Shown here piece after piece: positions 27,538 to 35,146 of a stretch of 42,855 bases of DNA. Source of the stretch: Candidatus Kapaibacterium sp. (GTDB lineage: Bacteria > Bacteroidota > Ignavibacteria > Kapaibacteriales > UBA4661). Every line of letters begins with the position of its first letter. Within the stretch, counting starts at the first letter, position 1. A model generated the notes under the pieces. It was not told the DNA's origin. It saw nothing but the letters and a program-made list of their open reading frames with translations, and did not search any database. The stretch covers positions 1-42,855 of the forward strand of contig RDXM01000100.1 in assembly GCA_004292595.1 (NCBI GenBank), read 5' to 3'. The position numbers were made by a program, and so were the translations under genes.

Positions 27538-29151
27538 ATGCCCTTTAGCCTTCGAGAACGTCTCGCCCAAAGCATTATGCCGCGCCTTGCGGAGGAAGAA
27601 TATTTTACGAATGAAAATGTGCGAAAGAGCTTGCACACGCTCATCCGTGAGGAGGGAATTGGCGGCGTGTGCGTCTTTGGGGGCGATGCTCTGAAAACCG
27701 CACAAATGCTGACAGAATTGCAGCACGTCGCAGCGCGGAGCTTTCGACCGCCTTTGCTTGTGAGTGCTGACTTCGAGCATGGCGTAGCAATGCGCCTGAC
27801 GGGCGGAACAGCCTTCCCACACGCAATGGCACTGGGTTCTGCCGATGACGTTGCCATGACCGAGCGTGTTGCCCACGCCATTGCGCTCGAAGCAAAAGCG
27901 ATCGGTGTGCATTGGAATTTCGCTCCTGTCGGCGATGTAAACTGCAATCCCAGCAATCCCATCATCAATATTCGCTCCTTTGGCGAAACGCCCGACCTCG
28001 CTGCGCGGCACGTGAGCGCGTACATTCGCGGCACACAACGCGCACACATCCTCGCTTCGGTCAAGCATTTTCCTGGACACGGCGACACCGCAACCGATTC
28101 CCACCTCGCTTTGCCAAGTCTTCCTTTCGAGCGCACTCGCCTTGAACACCTCGAATTTATCCCGTTTCGCGCCGCCGTCGCCGAAGGTGTGCGCTCGGTC
28201 ATGGTGGGGCATCTTGCCGTGCCGAGTTTGGATGACTCTGGCAAACCCGCTTCGCTCTCGGAGCAAGTAATGACGCGGTGTTTGCGCGAGGAACTTGGTT
28301 TTACGGGAATCATCGTAACGGATGCTTTGGATATGCACGCCATTACGCGAAACTTCAGCAATGAAGCGGCTTCGGTGGGTGCGTACCGCTCTGGCGCAGA
28401 TGTGGTGCTGCTTCCGCCGAATCCGCTCGCTGCGCTGGATGCGTTGGAACAAGCGGTGCTGCGCGGAGAAATTACAGAAACGAAGGTGAATGCGTCTGCT
28501 CGTGCGGTCTTGGAGGCAAAACAGTGGTGCGAATTGCTGAAACTGCCCGCAGAATGGACGTTTGAAACATTGGAAAAAGAAGCGATTGAGCGCATACGCC
28601 GCCGCGCCGAAGATGTGCCACAAATAAGCAAGCAAGATCAAAGCCTACTCGCGCTGGATGCCATGAAAAACGCGCTGCGCTGGTTCGGCGAGCGCGACGA
28701 ACTTCAGCCCTTGCTCAAATTTACCCAAATTGCAGGGTTCGCGCTCTTGCCCGATGTGGAAACCGTGCAAGGAAATCTCAGTGTTTCTGCGGCAACCAAC
28801 TTTTTTCGGTATCTTGGTCAGAATTATCCCAAAGATTGCGATTTTGCCTTCATTGATGAAAACATCAGCAATGATGAGCTTTCCGAGCTTATTTTGGCAA
28901 CGCACGAAGCAGAGGCGATTGTTTTTGCAATTTTCGTGCGTCCCGTCGCCGAGCAAGGTTCTATCAGCCTTTCGGAGCGATTTCACGAAATTGCACGAAT
29001 GCTTGCTGGTGAAAAACCAAGCGTTGCAGTGCTGTTTGGTAATCCATACTTACGCGAAACATTCCCTGCAAACGCCTATTTATGCGCCTTCTCGCATTCC
29101 GAACCCGCACTCGGCGCAGCCGCGTTTGAGCTTGTGCAGCGTAAGGAATAA
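27538..29151 (+). CDS. nagZ: Glycoside hydrolase family 3 protein, beta-N-acetylhexosaminidase (NagZ-like)
   Basis: 537 residues from ATG 27538. It contains the N-acetylglucosaminidase signature KHFPGHGDTATDSH (from residue 176) and the nucleophile Asp262 in IVTDALDMHAI. The His of the KHFPGHGD loop serves as the unusual acid/base in NagZ enzymes, which cut GlcNAc from muropeptides during cell wall recycling. A second domain of about 200 residues follows the barrel, as in longer Bacteroidota members. An in-frame ATG at 27463 would add a hydrophobic N-terminus (FFFLFFSFV), but that region begins inside a short repeat shared with 31803-31844, so I prefer the internal start and a cytoplasmic location; with the longer start the protein could be membrane-anchored. 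It follows the siaC-like gene by about 100 bases. Confidence 0.85.
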   Translation: MPFSLRERLAQSIMPRLAEEEYFTNENVRKSLHTLIREEGIGGVCVFGGDALKTAQMLTELQHVAARSFRPPLLVSADFEHGVAMRLTGGTAFPHAMALGSADDVAMTERVAHAIALEAKAIGVHWNFAPVGDVNCNPSNPIINIRSFGETPDLAARHVSAYIRGTQRAHILASVKHFPGHGDTATDSHLALPSLPFERTRLEHLEFIPFRAAVAEGVRSVMVGHLAVPSLDDSGKPASLSEQVMTRCLREELGFTGIIVTDALDMHAITRNFSNEAASVGAYRSGADVVLLPPNPLAALDALEQAVLRGEITETKVNASARAVLEAKQWCELLKLPAEWTFETLEKEAIERIRRRAEDVPQISKQDQSLLALDAMKNALRWFGERDELQPLLKFTQIAGFALLPDVETVQGNLSVSAATNFFRYLGQNYPKDCDFAFIDENISNDELSELILATHEAEAIVFAIFVRPVAEQGSISLSERFHEIARMLAGEKPSVAVLFGNPYLRETFPANAYLCAFSHSEPALGAAAFELVQRKE

Positions 29152-29175
29152 TGACAGTTTTTTCAAATTTTTTAG

Positions 29176-29253
29176 TAGTGGCACAGGCATTCTTGCCTGT
29201 GTTCGCTGCTTGAAACCAGCACCAATACTCACAGACAAGAATGTCTGTGCCAC
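29176..29253. repeat. Family A palindromic repeat
   Basis: Left arm AGTGGCACAGGCATTCTTGC plus CTGTG; right arm CACAGACAAGAATGTCTGTG plus CCACT. The left core is CACAGGCA/TGCCTGTG and the right is CACAGACA/TGTCTGTG: a G-C pair replaces an A-T pair at the same stem position. Spacer TTCGCTGCTTGAAACCAGCA is close to that of the copy at 1-71. Confidence 0.9.
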
Positions 29254-29286
29254 TAAGAGAAGGTAATTCAATATTTCCTTTCATCT

Positions 29287-30072
29287 ATGAAACTTCGTCA
29301 ATCCATACTTCCTGCATTATTGCTTGCGTTGCTGCTCTCTCTCGGCAGCGAGCGGCTTGCTGCGCAGGGATTCGATTGGCAATACTCTTCGCGCCTTCCA
29401 ACGGGCTATCCTGTGCTGTTTGTGGGCGTTCTGGGCAACGCTGCGCAAAGCCTGCACACGACTACAATGCGCGTGAGCGAGAGCTTGCCGCGTGTACTGG
29501 ATTGTGGGTGCGCATTCAGTACCGCCCGAAGCATTGATTGGTCGGCTGGAATTGTCGGTGAATACTGGCTTCCTGAGTCGAATATCGCTGTGTATGTCGC
29601 GCTTCTTGCCGAGCAGCGCAATGCGGTTTTTCAATCCGATTCCGTTGTATTTGCCCGTAATCCCAATCTGTATCCCACAAATTTTGTTTCACGTTATACC
29701 TTAACAACACAGGTCTGGAATACGAGTATTGAAGCGGGTTTTCGGGGAAAATTTGCTCCTTTGCCGTTTTTTGTTGGCGCAGCCGTACAGGGCGCATATA
29801 CGCTTGTTGATAGTGCGAGGTCTTTGCGTTTGGTCGAAGATGCCAACGGTACGGTGAAGGAAGGCTTGCCCACCAATTTTATTACATTCAATCCTGTGAA
29901 TTTCAGCGCGAAAGCCTTTATTGGTGCAGATATTCCACTTGCAACCAGTATGTATGCCTCTCCGTCGCTGTTTATCGCGTATCCGTTTGGCAATTTAATT
30001 ACGGGAAGTGCCTCCTGGACACGTCTCAGTTTTGGTCTGCAAGTTGCTTTCATGCTGGGTTTCTTGCCGTGA
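29287..30072 (+). CDS. Exported protein, probable outer-membrane beta-barrel, function unknown
   Basis: 261 residues. A clear signal peptide (hydrophobic ALLLALLLSLG, cleavage after LAAQ at residue 27) leads to a mature part rich in alternating polar and hydrophobic residues, with segments such as SAGIVGEYWLP, AVYVALLAE, NTSIEAGFRGKFAPLPFFVG and LSFGLQVAFMLGFLP. The last ends in hydrophobic residues near the C-terminus, as barrel strands do. This pattern fits small outer-membrane beta-barrel proteins of the Bacteroidota/Chlorobiota, but I recognise no named family. DCGC near residue 77 could form a disulfide. The ECF sigma gene starts 97 bases downstream on the same strand; a functional link is possible but unproven. 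A family A repeat lies directly upstream. Confidence 0.7.
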   Translation: MKLRQSILPALLLALLLSLGSERLAAQGFDWQYSSRLPTGYPVLFVGVLGNAAQSLHTTTMRVSESLPRVLDCGCAFSTARSIDWSAGIVGEYWLPESNIAVYVALLAEQRNAVFQSDSVVFARNPNLYPTNFVSRYTLTTQVWNTSIEAGFRGKFAPLPFFVGAAVQGAYTLVDSARSLRLVEDANGTVKEGLPTNFITFNPVNFSAKAFIGADIPLATSMYASPSLFIAYPFGNLITGSASWTRLSFGLQVAFMLGFLP

Positions 30073-30169
30073 GTTTTTTTGCTCAATTTCTTTACCCAGC
30101 TTTTGTCAACCTTTCTCGCCCTTCCACCGTCAAAGAAGTATTGCCCAACGAAAAACGCTGTCATTGCTC

Positions 30170-30781
30170 ATGCTTGCATCACATTTGCCCGAAACATCAT
30201 TTGAAAAAACAGCCGTTCTCAGCACAGAAGCGCATTTGTTGCAACGCTTGAAAGCAAGTGATAATGCGGCATTTCGGGAATTTGTGCGCTTGTACCAACG
30301 CCGTTTATTCACGCTCGCCTTTCAGCTTTTGGGCAACCGCGAAGATGCGGAAGACCTTGTGCAAGAAGCATTTATCAAGGCGCATGGTGCACTGGCGCAG
30401 TTTCAAGGCGCGTCGTCGTTGTACACGTGGCTACACCGAATCGCAGTGAATTTGTACATTGATTACACGCGCAGTGGACGCTATCGCGCCATTCAGCAAT
30501 GGGACGACACCCGCGACGACAACGCCGATGCCGCGCAATGGCACACACCGCCGACAACACCAGAAGCCAGTTTCCAAGCGGTATTGCAGCAAGAACACAT
30601 CGAAAATGCCTTGCAGAAATTGACGGCGCAGCAACGCGCAGTTTTTGTTTTACGGCATTATCAAGATTTGTCGCTGGAAGAGGTTGCCGAAGAATTGCAC
30701 GTTACCGTTGGGACGGTGAAAACCTTGCTTTTCCGCGCTGTGCGAGAATTGCGCGAACATTTAGCGGTATATCGTTACTAA
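30170..30781 (+). CDS. ECF-type RNA polymerase sigma factor
   Basis: 203 residues from ATG 30170; the reading frame extends upstream to 30008, but that part overlaps the preceding gene and looks unlike a sigma factor. Region 2 (about 28-95) has FVRLYQRRLFTLAFQLLGN, then EDAEDLVQEAFIKAH and LYTWLHRIAVNLYIDYTR. Region 4 (about 145-195) has LQKLTAQQRAVFVLRHYQDL, then LEEVAEELHVTVGTVKTLLFRAVRELRE, a helix-turn-helix for -35 recognition. Regions 1 and 3 are absent, as usual for ECF sigmas. The next gene downstream encodes a protein with a single membrane helix, the arrangement expected of a sigma/anti-sigma pair, although a family A repeat separates them. Confidence 0.93.
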   Translation: MLASHLPETSFEKTAVLSTEAHLLQRLKASDNAAFREFVRLYQRRLFTLAFQLLGNREDAEDLVQEAFIKAHGALAQFQGASSLYTWLHRIAVNLYIDYTRSGRYRAIQQWDDTRDDNADAAQWHTPPTTPEASFQAVLQQEHIENALQKLTAQQRAVFVLRHYQDLSLEEVAEELHVTVGTVKTLLFRAVRELREHLAVYRY

Positions 30782-30792
30782 AATCAGGCTTC

Positions 30793-30869
30793 AGTTGCAC
30801 AGACATTCTTGTCTGTGTTTTCGCCTGAAAACCGCACCAATACTCACAGACAAGAATGTCTGTGCCACT
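30793..30869. repeat. Family A palindromic repeat
   Basis: Left arm AGTTGCACAGACATTCTTGT plus CTGTG, spacer TTTTCGCCTGAAAACCGCAC plus CAATACT, right arm CACAGACAAGAATGTCTGTG plus CCACT. It separates the ECF sigma gene from the putative anti-sigma gene, so a transcript through both would carry two strong hairpins. Confidence 0.9.
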
Positions 30870-30922
30870 TATTGATTTTTTATTGGGTACATAGACCCAG
30901 TTATTATTGTAGAGTAGATACC

Positions 30923-31795
30923 ATGAATACCGCATCACATCAAGAACCATCGGAAGGAATGAGAATGTATGCTGAAGCACAACGCCTCACCGGGCAAGCA
31001 TTCACCGATGGTTTGGTCAATTTGCTCGCACAAGACCAACGTCGCCTTGCTGAACTTTGGAGTATTTTTCCTGACCTCAAGCACGAATACGACGCAATGC
31101 AAGAGACAGTGCGCCGCATGAATACGTTGCGTGATTCGGCTTCTTTGCATTCTGAGCAAGACTGGCATTTGCTTGAAAACCGCATCGTTGCTCGCGTTGA
31201 AGAAAAAAATACTACTCTGAACAATGTTACCAAATCGCATAATCTCACGCTTATCCAACGCCTCAAAAGCAGTACCAATGCTTCCTTTGGAGTAATATCC
31301 TTTGGAACGATGCTGCGCATAGCGGCGGTGTTTTTGGTTGGTATTGCTGTTGGACGCTTTATGCCATTATGGCACAATGGCTCAAATGCCGCACAACATC
31401 AGGCGTTTTTGCTGGCTTCTGCACAAAATGCGTCTGCACAAAAAACGAATGAGCGAGCAGAAATGCGTATGTACTTGAAAGATGCGCATTTGCTGATGCT
31501 TGGTGTTATGGCAATGAACGCCGAATGCGGCTTGGCAAACCCGCATACACTCGCCTCGCAGCGTGAGCGATGTGTGGAGCTGTTGGCGCGTTCTTCCAGC
31601 GTACAAGCGCGTTTCACGCCTGCCGAGCGTCAGCGCATGGCGCACGTGATGGGGGAGATTGAGTCTGCGCTTGCCGAATTAGCCGACGTGCAGCCCGCAT
31701 CCTGCAATGCCACACAAATTCGTGAGCTTCAAGCCCGCACCGATGACGCGCTCTGCGAGGTTTCAAGCGTCTTGCGAGAAAGCGCGATGCAATAA
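30923..31795 (+). CDS. Single-pass membrane protein, candidate anti-sigma partner
   Basis: 290 residues from ATG 30923; the frame runs upstream to 30809 but that part is translated family A repeat. The first 125 residues are charged and helical (MRMYAEAQRLTG, then AQDQRRLAELWSIF), one membrane helix (MLRIAAVFLVGIAVGRF) lies near 129-150, and the remaining 140 residues are helical with several cysteines and would lie outside the membrane. This topology and the position behind an ECF sigma gene fit an anti-sigma factor, in which the cytoplasmic part holds the sigma factor. No zinc-binding HxxxCxxC motif is present, so it is not a classical ZAS-type. I do not recognise the family; the role is inferred from context only. 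Confidence 0.6.
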   Translation: MNTASHQEPSEGMRMYAEAQRLTGQAFTDGLVNLLAQDQRRLAELWSIFPDLKHEYDAMQETVRRMNTLRDSASLHSEQDWHLLENRIVARVEEKNTTLNNVTKSHNLTLIQRLKSSTNASFGVISFGTMLRIAAVFLVGIAVGRFMPLWHNGSNAAQHQAFLLASAQNASAQKTNERAEMRMYLKDAHLLMLGVMAMNAECGLANPHTLASQRERCVELLARSSSVQARFTPAERQRMAHVMGEIESALAELADVQPASCNATQIRELQARTDDALCEVSSVLRESAMQ

Positions 31796-31802
31796 AAAAA
31801 GG

Positions 31803-31844
31803 ATGAAATCTGAAATATGAAATCTGAAGTATGAAATATGAAGT
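31803..31844. repeat. 14-bp tandem repeat, three units
   Basis: Units ATGAAATCTGAAAT, ATGAAATCTGAAGT and ATGAAATATGAAGT stand head to tail. GGATGAAATCTG at 31801-31812 has its exact reverse complement at 32004-32015, so this gap also forms a long-range inverted repeat. A related unit sits at 27449-27468, upstream of the glycoside hydrolase gene. Confidence 0.85.
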
Positions 31845-31880
31845 TTGTAATAAGCCTACTGTTCGGTCAAATGAGTTTTA

Positions 31881-31954
31881 AGAGCAGCAGACAAGAGTGT
31901 CTGCTCTATCGAAGCCAGTATTGACGGTAGCGCAGACACTCTTGTCTGCGCCAC
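31881..31954. repeat. Family A repeat, diverged copy
   Basis: Two hairpin arms with the same plan as family A but different base pairs: AGACA-AGAG-TGTCT inside AGAGCAG...CTGCTCT on the left, and GCGCAGACA-CTCT-TGTCTGCGC on the right. The A-T pair of the standard arm is G-C here. The spacer does not match that of the other copies. Confidence 0.75.
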
Positions 31955-32071
31955 GAGACGCTAAAAACTTGTTTGACGGACTACTACGCCGTACTTCAGC
32001 CCTCAGATTTCATCCGTCATCCTTTCAATTCCCTCGACACTTCATTTTTTTTCACTTTATTTCAACAAACT

Positions 32072-32827
32072 ATGAAAAACTTCGCACAAACACTGGCTTC
32101 TGCGCTTCTTGTTTCCGTCGTAGCAGCGACGAGCGCATTTGCTCAACCGAAAATCGAAATCAAAGGTGGCGACACATTTGATTGGGGAACGGTAAACGAC
32201 GTATCCAAGCCGCTTGCAGGGCAAGTAGAAATTAAAAACATTGGCGATAAGGATTTGCTGATTTATCAAACAAAGCCCGCTTGCGGCTGCACAAGCGACG
32301 CGCTTGACAAAGGCACACTCAAGCCGGGCGAAAGCACGATGCTGCGATTTTCGGTGAATGTTGGTTCGACAACAGGGCAACTCCTGAAATCCATCACCGT
32401 TACCACGAATGCTGCGCCAGATTCGGTAAAAGTTGTGTTCTTGAAAGCAAATATCCAACGTCTTTTGTCGGTAGATCCACAATTTATCAGCTTTTATCCG
32501 TTGTGGATTGGCAAAGAATCAACAACAATGGCGAAAATTAAAAATAACGGTAAAGACCCCGTGAAAGTGCTTGAATTTACGGTGAATAACGGCTTAACTA
32601 TTGGTAAAAAAGCTCCCTTCACGATACCAGCAAACAGCGAGGTAGAAATTCCGATTAAAGTCGTTGGTCCTGCGCAAGCAGGTCCGTTCTACGGTACGGT
32701 CTTGGCGAAAACCGATAGCAAAGCCTATCCGCTCTTGGAAATTCGCGCCTACGGCGACATCAAACCCGCACCAACGCCCGCTCCAGCAAGCTCTCCAGCA
32801 ATGCTTCCCACTGGCGGCGGACAATAA
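32072..32827 (+). CDS. DUF1573-containing exported protein
   Basis: 252 residues from ATG 32072, which opens a signal peptide (hydrophobic SALLVSVVAATSAFA, cleavage near residue 25). The frame continues upstream to 31973 through non-conserved sequence and is trimmed. The domain has TFDWGTVNDVSKPLAGQVEIKNIGDKDLLI, then the hallmark PACGCTSDALDKGTLKPGEST, an Ig-like beta-sandwich of the DUF1573/HYDIN type, from about 30 to 125. A second sandwich of similar type (LLSVDPQFISFYPLWIGKES onward) and a Pro/Ala-rich tail complete it. These proteins are periplasmic or surface-associated in Bacteroidota; their function is not established. A strong bidirectional terminator follows 24 bases after the stop. 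Confidence 0.88.
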   Translation: MKNFAQTLASALLVSVVAATSAFAQPKIEIKGGDTFDWGTVNDVSKPLAGQVEIKNIGDKDLLIYQTKPACGCTSDALDKGTLKPGESTMLRFSVNVGSTTGQLLKSITVTTNAAPDSVKVVFLKANIQRLLSVDPQFISFYPLWIGKESTTMAKIKNNGKDPVKVLEFTVNNGLTIGKKAPFTIPANSEVEIPIKVVGPAQAGPFYGTVLAKTDSKAYPLLEIRAYGDIKPAPTPAPASSPAMLPTGGGQ

Positions 32828-32851
32828 TTGCACGAGAAGGTGAATGTATGC

Positions 32852-32889
32852 AAAAAGCCCTGTATTCAGCATGAATACAGGGCTTTTTT
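32852..32889. terminator. Bidirectional intrinsic terminator
   Basis: AAAAAGCCCTGTATTC pairs perfectly with GAATACAGGGCTTTTT around loop AGCAT, giving a 16-bp stem with an A-tract on one side and six Ts on the other. It lies between the convergent DUF1573 gene (plus strand) and adenylate cyclase gene (minus strand) and can serve both. Confidence 0.92.
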
Positions 32890-32922
32890 GTGTCTATCAG
32901 TATGAGCAGAATTGCGGCAATA

Positions 32923-34830
32923 TCACCCCAGCGCACGGATATTCGTTCCAATCAGATAATACGTTTTCATATCGCCCTTGCCTTTGACCTTGATTTCGCC
33001 ACGTTCTTCAAAAAGAAAACGGGGTGTTTGCTCATTGGCAAGGGGAAGTTCGTGCAACAGATGATAAACGGCATGGCTAAGATGAATTTTTCCCGCTTCT
33101 CCGTGCGATTCCATACGCGATGCTGTGTTCACGGTATCGCCCCAGAGGTCGTAGGTGAATTTCTTTTTGCCAATCACGCCCGCCACCACCGCCCCAACAT
33201 GAATACCAATGCGGATTTGCAGGATGTTTGCCGTTTTATGCGGGTCATCGGCGTTAGCAGAAAACGAGCCATATTTTTTCATCACCGTCATCATATCCAA
33301 GGCAAAGCGGGCGATGCGCTCGGCGTGGTCGGAAGTGTGTATCGGTACGCCACTGACAACCATATACGCATCGCCAATGGTTTTAATTTTTTCCAAATCA
33401 TACTTTTCTGCAAGCGCGTCGAAATCAGAAAAAATAGCATCCAAGAGATTGACAATATCGGCGGCACTGCTGCGCGAGGAAATATCGGTAAAGCCGACAA
33501 TATCCGCAAACAGCACCGTTGCTTCGTTGAAGCTCTCGGCAATGGTAGTTTCGCCACGTTTCATGCGCTCAGCAATAACCGACGGCAGCACGTTCAGCAG
33601 TAATTTATCGGAGCGTTCGCGCTCTTGTTCTACTTTGCGATTTTGCTCTTTCAATGCCGTATTTGCTTGAAGGCGTTGTTTATTAAAGCGAATGAGCATG
33701 GCTAGTAAGCCCACAAGCAGTAATACTCCCGCCAGCAAACCATAGAGAACAAACGACTGCATTCGGCTGGCATCGTTGAGAGATTGAATTTCTGCCTCGC
33801 GTTTTTCGGCTTCGTATTCGGTGCGCAAAAGGCTTAATTGCTTGTTTGTTTCGTCGTTATCCAGCGAATCCTTGAGGCGCAAAAAGCGTGTTTGCCAAGA
33901 AAATGCTTCTTGAAAATTACCCGTTTTGGCGTGTGCGTCGTAGAGAATTTTTAGCGCATCTTTCACCTCGCGCATCGCTCCTGCGCCCTCTGCCGCGCTC
34001 AAGGCTTCCTTCGCATATTCCAGTGCTGTTTTGCCATTGCCAATCTCCGCATAGACCGTTGCTGCGCCAATCAAGCTCGCTGCCAAGCCTTTTTTATGCG
34101 ATAATTCTCGTTCAATGGTAATGGATTTTTGGTAATTTTCCAGCGATTTGTCGTATTGCTTCATCTGGCGCAAAATATTCGCTAAACCGTTCAAAGGCGT
34201 GATGAGACCTTCTTTATCGCCAAGTTCGGTGCGCAAGCGCAGGGACTCTTGATAATTTTCGATTGCCTGCTCGCGCATTCCCTGTTTTTCATAGACCTCG
34301 CCCATGCGTAGATGCGCATATCCCGCACCGCGCCTATCTCCCAAGCGTTGGAACGACGCAAGCGACCTCAGTGTATTTTCGAGCGACAGCGGATATTGCT
34401 TTTGGATTTGATACAAATTTCCAATGTTATTGTAGGCGTAGGCAATTTCTTTTTCGTTGTGGTTTTTCTCTGCCAATTCCAACGCTTTCAGGTAGTAGGA
34501 CATTGCTTGTGGATAATTGCTCGTGTTGCGGTAAATTACACCAATGTAATTATACGAGCGAATACGTTCTGCTTCCCAGCCCAGCTTTTCTGCCAGTTTT
34601 GCGGCTTGCTGCCCGTATTCCAATGCCCGCAGCGTCTGCACACCACGAAACTCCCACGCCAGCGCATTCAAAAGCCGCACCCGCGCAGAATCGTCGGTTG
34701 CAGCCAAAAGCGCACGTTGCAAACTATCGGTAGAACTTTTCGCTTTTTGGTCTTGAGCAAATATGGGTAAAAATGTAGAGACAAGCATTAGTGCGGCTTG
34801 CAGAGAATATTGCTTTAACAAGAATTGCAT
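32923..34830 (-). CDS. TPR-domain class III adenylate cyclase, membrane-anchored
   Basis: 635 residues from ATG 34830, which opens a signal peptide ending near FAQ at residue 26; an upstream in-frame ATG at 34947 is rejected because the added part reads through a repeat-like hairpin. Residues 30-330 are tetratricopeptide repeats (for example AYAYNNIGNLYQIQKQYPLS), expected outside the membrane. One helix (FVLYGLLAGVLLLVGLLAML) near 350-370 and a coiled coil join them to the catalytic domain (about 430-620). Metal ligands are D443 (FADIVGF) and D487 (IGDAYM). K483 and D561 (YDLWGD) are the adenine-selecting pair, so ATP rather than GTP is the substrate. It is a likely receptor-cyclase for cAMP, built like the second copy at 36813-38762. 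Confidence 0.92.
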   Translation of the reverse strand: MQFLLKQYSLQAALMLVSTFLPIFAQDQKAKSSTDSLQRALLAATDDSARVRLLNALAWEFRGVQTLRALEYGQQAAKLAEKLGWEAERIRSYNYIGVIYRNTSNYPQAMSYYLKALELAEKNHNEKEIAYAYNNIGNLYQIQKQYPLSLENTLRSLASFQRLGDRRGAGYAHLRMGEVYEKQGMREQAIENYQESLRLRTELGDKEGLITPLNGLANILRQMKQYDKSLENYQKSITIERELSHKKGLAASLIGAATVYAEIGNGKTALEYAKEALSAAEGAGAMREVKDALKILYDAHAKTGNFQEAFSWQTRFLRLKDSLDNDETNKQLSLLRTEYEAEKREAEIQSLNDASRMQSFVLYGLLAGVLLLVGLLAMLIRFNKQRLQANTALKEQNRKVEQERERSDKLLLNVLPSVIAERMKRGETTIAESFNEATVLFADIVGFTDISSRSSAADIVNLLDAIFSDFDALAEKYDLEKIKTIGDAYMVVSGVPIHTSDHAERIARFALDMMTVMKKYGSFSANADDPHKTANILQIRIGIHVGAVVAGVIGKKKFTYDLWGDTVNTASRMESHGEAGKIHLSHAVYHLLHELPLANEQTPRFLFEERGEIKVKGKGDMKTYYLIGTNIRALG

Positions 34831-34907
34831 AAAAAGGTAAATTCCATGAGAAGTGATGCGGTCTAAAGAAGTTTTTGAAAATAATTCCAACACTGAACAA
34901 CGCTCTT

Positions 34908-34939
34908 CCCGTCCTACGGTTTTGTAACCGTAGAACGGG
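34908..34939. repeat. Hairpin repeat
   Basis: CCCGT-C-CTACGGTT pairs with AACCGTAG-A-ACGGG around a short loop, with one mismatch. The neighbouring stretch 34966-34985 (TACCGTGAAAACCGTTCTAT) matches 10003-10022 downstream of the giant gene at 18 of 20 positions, so this is a dispersed sequence rather than part of the cyclase gene. Confidence 0.6.
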
Positions 34940-34981
34940 TTTCCCACAACGCTCTTTCAGACATTACCGTGAAAACCGTTC

Positions 34982-35084
34982 TATACTAAAAAAGGTTTGG
35001 TGCTTTAGATGTAGTCCACCTCAAAGGTGGACTACATCTCATTTCCTTCACTTTTTGATGCAATTTTTACCCGTTTTTAGTATA
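34982..35084. repeat. Family B MITE-like palindromic repeat, copy 2
   Basis: 103 bases with ends TATACTAAAAAAGG and the reverse complement of TATACTAAAAACGG, and the central 14-bp stem GATGTAGTCCACCT/loop CAA at 35008-35038. It matches copy 1 at 2104-2208 along its whole length with scattered changes. Confidence 0.85.
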
Positions 35085-35085
35085 T

Positions 35086-35127
35086 CGCTCTGAAGCAATC
35101 GCTCTGAAGCAATCGCTCTGAAGCAAT
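35086..35127. repeat. 14-bp tandem repeat, three units
   Basis: CGCTCTGAAGCAAT is repeated three times without mismatch, directly beside the end of the family B element and 19 bases from the stop codon of the histidine kinase gene. Perfect identity suggests a recent slippage expansion. Confidence 0.9.
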
Positions 35128-35146
35128 ACGACGAGAAAACGTATCC

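Noticed and set aside
27373-28641. Long minus-strand open frame (422 codons) opposite the glycoside hydrolase
   Set aside because: It lies wholly across a gene with clear GH3 motifs; its translation is rich in His, Arg and Cys with no recognisable domain, as expected of an antisense shadow.
31803-31844. CRISPR array
   Set aside because: Units are 14 bp and directly adjacent with no spacers.
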